This document shows, piece after piece, positions 57,874 to 64,000 of a stretch of DNA of 64,000 nt (within the stretch, counting starts at the first letter, position 1; each line of letters opens with the position of its first letter). Both the position numbers and the translations under genes were made by a program. Under the pieces are notes generated by a model that worked only from the letters and a program-made list of their open reading frames with translations, did not search any database and had not been told where the DNA came from. Source of the DNA: Acacia acuminata (lineage: Eukaryota; Streptophyta; Magnoliopsida; Fabales; Fabaceae); contig JAFJYI010000168.1 of the NCBI GenBank assembly GCA_019022655.1, positions 1,426,001-1,490,000 on the forward strand. Reading direction: 5' to 3'.

Positions 57874-59311
57874 ATGGCAGAGGCTCAAGAAGGTGCAGCT
57901 CCCCAGTATAGGTATAGGTCAATTAATAGTGTATATACATAAATTTCATCTCTCTTCGTCCTCTGAAATTATGAATCACAAAGCAAAAAATTTCTCCATA
58001 GTCACACTCATGTCTCCTTATTCTGCTGTTTGGGCACTTTCAGTGTAGTAGATGAATTTGTTTCTCATCTCTCTTGTGCGCGTGTGCATATATATATATA
58101 TATATATATAGATATGGATATGGATCATGGATTAATATTTTCATTTATTTTTTAATTTTAGTATCTAAAGGAGCAACCGAACCAAATCCTAATGGGGGTT
58201 ATGGAAATTTGTGCAGCCAAACAAGCAGTGCAATCAAAAGGAAGAAGAAATATGAGTATTGGTTGAGAATAGGCTTGTACGCTGCTCTTGTGTTGGTGGG
58301 CCAATCAAGTGCAACACTCATGGGAAGACTGTACTACCAACAAGGTGGAAAGAGCAAATGGATGGCAACACTTGTCCACCTCGTGGGTTTTCCTATTCTT
58401 CTACCGTTTTATGCTATTCCTGCATCCAAACACTCCACTGCAAATTATACAACTCATAATAATGATAAGCAACCTTCTGCTTCAACGCTAGCGTCTATCT
58501 ATGTCACCTTTGGCTTTCTTCTTGCCTTAGATTTCTTCTTATGCGCTATGGGTCTCTCATCCCTTCCTTTTTCTACATATTCTCTTATTGGCTCATCAAA
58601 ATTAGCCTTCAATGCCTTCTTCTCCTTCTTCCTTAACTCAGAGAAATTCACACCTTACATCATAAACTCCACAGTCCTCCTAACAATCTCCTCCATCCTC
58701 CTCGTCCTTCAAACTGATGATTCTTCTTCTGCAAAATCCAGCACTCAAGTTTCAGAAAAGAAGAAATATGTGATGGGGTTCATAACCACAGTTGGTGCTT
58801 CAGCTGGGTATGGACTAATAGTTTCTCTGAAACAGCTTGCATTCAGCAAAGTTATTAAAAACAAAAGTTTCAAGGGGATTTTGGACATGTTAGTGTATCA
58901 GTCACTTGTGGCATGTTTGGTGACAGTGATAGGGCTCTTTGGGAGTGGAGAGTTTAGAGGTTTGAGGAGTATGAGATGGGGAAGGCAAGTTATGTGTTGA
59001 CATTGAGCTTTACTGCTATAACATGGCAAGTTTATGCAGTTGGGTGTTTGAGTTTGATCGTGGAGGCGTCTTCTTTGTTCTCTAGTTCCATAAGTATTGT
59101 GGGTTTGCCTATTGTGCCAATTTTGGGTGTGTTGCTGTTCCATGACACAATGAATGGGTTGAAGGTGATATCTTTGGTGCTCTCTCTTTGGGGATTTTTG
59201 TCATACGTCTATCAGCTCTACCTTGATGAGACTAATTCCAAGACTGATCAACACACAAGCCATAGTGATATTTCAGAGATTCACGGTCTCACTGAGTGGA
59301 TGAATAATTAA
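57874..59311 (+). pseudogene. Purine permease (PUP family), broken second copy
   Basis: Closely related to 53588-55007 throughout. Two lesions: (1) exon 1 from the ATG at 57874 (AEAQEGAAPQY...) is one base out of phase with exon 2 for every GT donor in the homologous position, so splicing leads at once to a TAA; (2) a 13-bp deletion (AGATGAAATGGAG in the intact gene) after GEFRGLR near 58966 shifts the frame, giving RSMRWGRQVMC and a stop at 59000. The second frame, 58976-59311, continues MGKASYVLTLSFTAITW, IVGLPIVPILGVLLFHD and LSYVYQLYLDE, with a longer tail ending LTEWMNN. The rest reads cleanly, so loss of function looks recent. A TA microsatellite (58087-58110) lies in the intron. Confidence 0.85.
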
Positions 59312-59394
59312 TGAGTGACTCATGTTACTTATTTCTTTTGGTATTTTATTATGTTGACATTTTTGAATCACAAGTTGGAATAATGTATCGTTAT

Positions 59395-60540
59395 TTTTAA
59401 AAAAGGAAAAGACACTAAAATATCTTGAAACTACAAAAAAGACAAACTATGATGTTCAATTTGTCAAATACCAAGTCAACCCACCTGTACTTATTTGAGA
59501 TTATGAAATGTTGCCAAAAGACATTAATTAACCTTCAATTTTTTTTTAAAAAAAAATACCACCTCAGCACTCCCCTGTCAGCCGCCATAGCCCATCACTA
59601 GACTCTGGTAACTTGTCAACGCTTGGCCGACAAAGCTCTAGCGTAGGTGACAAGTCACCGAGCTTTGTCGACCAAATAAGTTTTTTGAATTTATGAAATA
59701 AAAGTACTCAATATTGAAACTAAAGTAGTTAATAATAAAATTAAAGTAGTAAATTGGTCTTTTTGATGTTGAACATCCTAATAATTAACTACTTTTGTTT
59801 CGTTATTTTTCTATTCTAGTTTCGCTATTGACTACTTTAGTTGGTTTCTAGCAAAGTTCCTAATACATTTTTTTTCAATTTTCAAAATAAGAGTAGTTAA
59901 AAGTGAAACTAAAGTAGTAAATTTCGAACAAAAGTAGCAAATAGCGAACCAAATAGTAAAGATGGTCCTTATTATTGACTCTGTGCCACTATGGTTAATA
60001 TAATCTTTGGTTCCTCAAGTTTGCCTTTATTTTGCCTTTGTAAGTTTTGGTCCATCAAGTTTTCTTTCATTTATAACATTTGTCCTATACCTTAATAAAA
60101 AAATATGAGCCATTTTACTCTTAGAGGGACCAAAACTAATATTTTGAAACTTGAGGAATCAAAATCAAAATAAAAGTAAACTTGAAAGATCAAAGATAAT
60201 ATTAACCCTTCTCAATAAATAATTTAGTTTCACCATTTACTGTTATGGTTTCAATATTAGCTACTTTGGTTTCATAAATTCAAATAGCTCCAACGGCCGA
60301 TCGCCGACAACGTCACCAAAACTCTGGCGACGCGATGGTCATGCGCACCATAGCTCCAACAATCGGGAAGGGTTTTTTAAATTAAAAATAAAAAATAAAA
60401 AATAGGGCAATGATGTCTTTTTTTAACATTTGTCAAACATTTAAAATTTTCAAATTTCTACATTTGGAATTATTGAAATTCAACAACTTTTCTGTGCTTT
60501 TAATGTTTTAAAGGTATTTTTCTGTCTTTTCGTTTTTAAA
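59395..60540. mobile_element. Long-TIR non-autonomous element, about 1.15 kb
   Basis: The left end (TTTTTAAAAAAGGAAAAGAC, with TTCAATTT 50 bp on) pairs with the right end (complement TTTTTAAAAACGAAAAGACA, GTTGAATTT). Further in, GAATTTATGAAATAAAAGTA at 59688 pairs with the complement of 60262-60290. The interior left and right blocks are GC-rich (GCCGACAAAGCTC; GATCGCCGACAACG). Long imperfect TIRs suggest a Mutator-like element. The 9-bp duplication is not clear because the flanks are A/T runs. Confidence 0.5.
59993..60209. mobile_element. MITE with ~60-bp inverted ends, nested
   Basis: The left end GGTTAATATAATCTTTGGTT, CCTCAAGTTTGCCTTTATTT pairs with the complement of the right end (GGGTTAATATTATCTTTGAT, CAAGTTTACTTTTATTTTGA). 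Total about 215 bp, with GGTCC/GGACC cores. It sits within the larger inverted-repeat element at 59395-60540. Confidence 0.65.
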
Positions 60541-60649
60541 AATAGTAGAATAGTTTAAAATAATATATTTTATAATTATTATTTAAAATGATACGATATT
60601 ATAATTATTATAATTTTATACATGAAATATGATTGTATCATCAATATTT

Positions 60650-62400
60650 TTTTAAAGGGTTAAAGTATAAAAATACCCATGAGTTCTTTTAAAAGTGCAT
60701 CCATATCCATCACCATACGCTTTTTGGAAGGTTAAAAATACCCATGATCATTTAAAGTAAGGGCAAAAATTCCATGACCATTAAATATAACTTAACTCAG
60801 TCAATTTTTAAAATGGGGCCCACATTAATTTTATGAAAAATACCAAAATGCCCTTGCTTCATAAAAAACCCTGCCCCTCTCAATTTCTAATTCATTGATA
60901 TGTAAAATACTCTTGAATTGAAGGCAATAAATCACCAATTCATTAGACCAAGTTGATGGAATGAAATTAGTGATTCATAAGACCAAATTGATGGCAAGAA
61001 ATTAGTGATTCATCAACTGAAAATACACCCAAATTAAAGGCAAAAAATTAATTATAAATTCATCAATTGAAAGTACACCTAAATTGATATATCAACTGAA
61101 TATACACTGGAATTTAAGGCAAAAAATCAGGGTGTGGAGAACCCATAATACAAACCAATCCGCAAAGTATTATTCAAATACCCATGGCAAAAATCACAAA
61201 CCAAAAATCACAAGAGAACAATCAAAACCACTCAGTCCTTGTTGCTCAAAATTCTCGACGCTGTTGCTTAGAAATCTCAAACTTTCTTTGCAATGACCGT
61301 TGTCGAAACCTGTGGAGGAGAAGAAGTAGCCGTCATGGTTAACATCTGCAAGGGTAAGTCTCATAGCCCCCACCACGGATCTCTGGAAATCCTAGTAACC
61401 GCAAAAGGATCATGAATTCTCGTTGGAATTCAAAATTCCGGCAAGCCGCCAGAGTGAAAATGATCGCCAAACATGCAAGCCATGGCTACGTCGCTCCACT
61501 CGTGAACCAGCAGCAGAAAAACTTGATACTCTGAGGTAAAATCGAGCCTTGCCCTATCAACGAAAAGCATGTTGGCCTTGATACTCTTCAAGCCAAGATC
61601 TTGCCTGGAATTCGTTGATCTAGAGATTATCTCCAATAGATAGTGTCACATCCTTCCAATAATACATCACAACATCGAGCTTGGTGAAATGGACCCTAAG
61701 GATGAGGGTTCGAACTCTTGTGAGTTGGGGGTAGCATATGATTCAGATTCTATTGTTAATTTTAAGGTTTCTCATATTGAGATAAGATATGATTTAGATC
61801 ACTAGATCTTATTTGAACTTTGAGGATAAGTGTGCAAGCGAGAGAAATCTCGAATTGGTGACCTCCTAGGAAGTGCTATAGGAATATTTGTAAAATAATT
61901 TATCTAATTATGTTTAGAATTTATAACCAAAATTTGTAACATATTATCAGTATACTACGCCCAAACCGTTTTGCTACTACGCTGCGCTATAACGCTCTAA
62001 TGTTGTGATTCAAGATTTAATATTACATTTCCTAAATTGGCTTAGTCATCTTCTTAATATAGGCTTATCTTTAATTTCCTTGGCCTAAAATTCAAGATAT
62101 TACAGATAGCTCTGAGAATTGGTAAAGGATGCTGGTGTAGCTACTCTCTGGGCCTTCATGGGTTCATGTCAAATCGATGGTTGAGAGGGGAAGGGTTTGG
62201 TTTAGTTGAGGGCATTTCAATACTTTCATAAAAATAGGGGGGGGGGGGGGTTTCAACTATCAAAATACGGTGTTAAGCTATTTTTAGGGGAAATCACGAT
62301 TAATACCATTTGAAATTCCTAAACCCAAAAAGTCTATTAACATTTTAAAAGGACATGAAAGTGTGGGGATTAAATTCAGATTTTAAATATTAGTGAATTT
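60650..62400. other. Candidate second long-TIR element carrying unidentified sequence
   Basis: Bases 60790-60895 (AACTTAACTCAGTC, TTTATGAAAAATACCAAAAT, GCCC, CCTGCCCCTCTCAA) are loosely the reverse complement of 62190-62290 (CTCTCAACC, GCCCTCAACTAAACC, TTTTTATGAAAGTATTGAAA in complement). Between them, 61200-61640 has a more balanced base composition and short minus-strand frames (61194-61376; 61430-61636) of unknown identity, which could be a captured gene fragment. TTCGAACTCTTGTGAG near 61710 is B-box-like. A 14-base G run lies at 62237-62250. Confidence 0.3.
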
Positions 62401-62482
62401 ACAATTTTTCCCTCAGTTTTTAAATAAATAAAAAAAAGACAAGAAAAATGATCTCACTAGAGCACCACCAAACGGCGGCTAG

Positions 62483-64000
62483 TGTAATACCCAAAATTTT
62501 CATGTATCTTAAATACAATATTTTTGATAATTAAAGCCTATTTAAAATAGGCGAATATGTGGTCTCAAATTTTGAGACATGTTTATTTTATTCTTTAGGC
62601 AATTTTTCCTAGAATTAGAGTAGCCAATAATTTAAGGAATTTTATTAGGCATCATAAAATACCATAAGTGCAACAAACACCATATTTAAATTATGGTTCA
62701 TATGGAGATGAAAATACTTAAGTATATTTAAGAGAAATTAATGACAATTAAAGACCAACCAAACCTTCACTAAATTAAATAAATTGTGCAAATCTTCATA
62801 ATTAATCAAAGGGTCTTAAACACCCATGTTCATAATTTATTAGGAGACTAAATTTTCTAATACCTTATCATTAATATTTAGATCATATTTAAGTCACAAA
62901 AGGCCATAAAGAATTATCAAAACACTTGAAACAATTAAGGGACAATTACCAACAATTAATGAGCAATTAAAATTACACTAATGGAATATTTAGGTAATTC
63001 TTTAACAATTAATATTAATAGCCATTAATTAGAGGTGAATTAGACTAATTAAAAGTCAAGAAACCAATAAGGGATTAGGATTAGCACTAAATGAATGGTT
63101 AACAACCATAAGTCACTCCATGAACCAATGATACAACAACCAAGAGATAATTAAGCTTGTGATTAAGATGTTAATCAAATGTTAATCAAGAGTTGAAAAG
63201 TCAACCATTTCAACTATAATCTAAAGGCTAAGAATTAATCTCATAAAGCTTATCCAAAGGCCCTAATCAATTCTAATAAAGCCTAATCCATGTGAATAAG
63301 TGGATAGCCAATGAGATAGTCCCCACATGCAATTAATTAAATGCATCAAAACTCAAAAAAAAAGATGAAGCAAGGGGGGTGCGGTTGTGACAAGAGAAAA
63401 AGGAAGAATGAATTGTTTAAATTATCAAATACACACATGCAAGTTGAGTCATAAAGCAAACATTAATAACATGAAGACTTTTGGGGCATTTGGAAGAGGA
63501 TATAAAGTGAAGTGGAAGAGGATAAGCCAATGGGAGAATAAAGCATAAAGTGATTAGATTAATCCATGGAATTAATTTAAGACATAAGCAAATGGAAACC
63601 TATACAAAATAAATTGTATCTTGAAATCCCTTAACCATAACTTAAATCTAAGAAGAGATTATTAACAAGCATAATTCAAGCTTGAAGTTGACTATAGCCA
63701 AAGCTATTTCCTCAACTTTTGAGGATTTTGCCCAATTGAGAAAATAGGTGATTATGGTCTCTAATTAAAGCTAAAAATCCCAAGAGTTCAAAACCAAAAA
63801 CAAAATTTGAATCAAACTTCATTTAGACCCTCAAATGAATTTTTATCTAGTGAAGTGCAACACAAAAATTAGAAGAAGCAACTTGTGGCTTGGAAAGAAA
63901 GCAAGAGCACATGGGATAGTTTGCAAAAAGTAAAAATGGAAGAGGATAGGGAGAGAGAAAGGGGAGCACGGTTTTGGGATCTAAAAGGTGAGGATTTGAG
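62483..64000 (+). mobile_element. Start of a long LTR, cut by the window edge
   Basis: Begins TGTAATACCCAAAATTTTC. Like solo LTR 3 at 32823 it continues with a TATTTAAAATAGGCGAATAT / GTGGT block and AT-rich text with repeated AATTAAT motifs. A donor-like AAAGGTGAGG lies near 63987, about 1500 bases in, close to its position in solo LTR 3 (about 1565). Whether it is a solo LTR or the 5' LTR of a full element cannot be told from this window. Confidence 0.75.

Overview
The window is nuclear DNA of a flowering plant, most likely a dicot: AT-rich, intron-bearing, and filled with F-box, purine-permease and retroelement sequence. I cannot name the species. Only one protein-coding gene looks intact: a purine permease at 53588-55007 with two exons. 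No rRNA gene, functional tRNA gene or CRISPR array was seen.

Left part (1-11000): a decayed tandem array of F-box genes with F-box-associated C-termini. Four copies start near 515, 2118, 4404 and 9216, and copies 2 to 4 also share their 3' flanks. Copy 4 is almost complete but carries two one-base frameshifts. A LINE RNase H fragment, a long fold-back element and microsatellites lie between the copies.

Middle (11000-42500): mostly transposable elements. A 6.7 kb LTR element on the minus strand (about 12670-19392) has no recognisable gag or pol. It carries GC-rich tandem arrays near its 3' LTR and a fragment of a host OSCA/CSC1-type channel gene. Two nests follow. In the first, a 5'-truncated LINE (20-bp target duplication) contains a solo LTR (22115-28833, duplication CTTGC), which contains an inverted LTR (24621-28105), which contains a SINE (27506-27714). 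In the second, a 115-bp tandem repeat contains a solo LTR (29336-36042, duplication CTTGA), which contains a hAT element (30194-31075) and another solo LTR (32823-35445, duplication CTAGT). An unoccupied relative of the second nest's target lies near 40582. Long-TIR elements, an F-box remnant and a protein-kinase fragment follow.

Right-middle (42271-51098): a 3.3 kb direct duplication (U1 42271-45593, U2 47689-51098) separated by the 3' part of a CACTA (En/Spm) transposon. Each copy holds a LINE with endonuclease and RNase H pieces but no reverse transcriptase. The layout fits unequal crossing-over between an allele with the CACTA insertion and one without it.

Right end (51180-64000): a purine-permease cluster made of an orphan promoter copy, the intact gene, and a second gene broken by an exon-1 phase error and a 13-bp deletion. 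Beyond it are long-TIR elements and the first 1.5 kb of another long LTR. The window is best read as two decaying local gene families embedded in nested transposons; I found no clear evidence of a new biochemical system.
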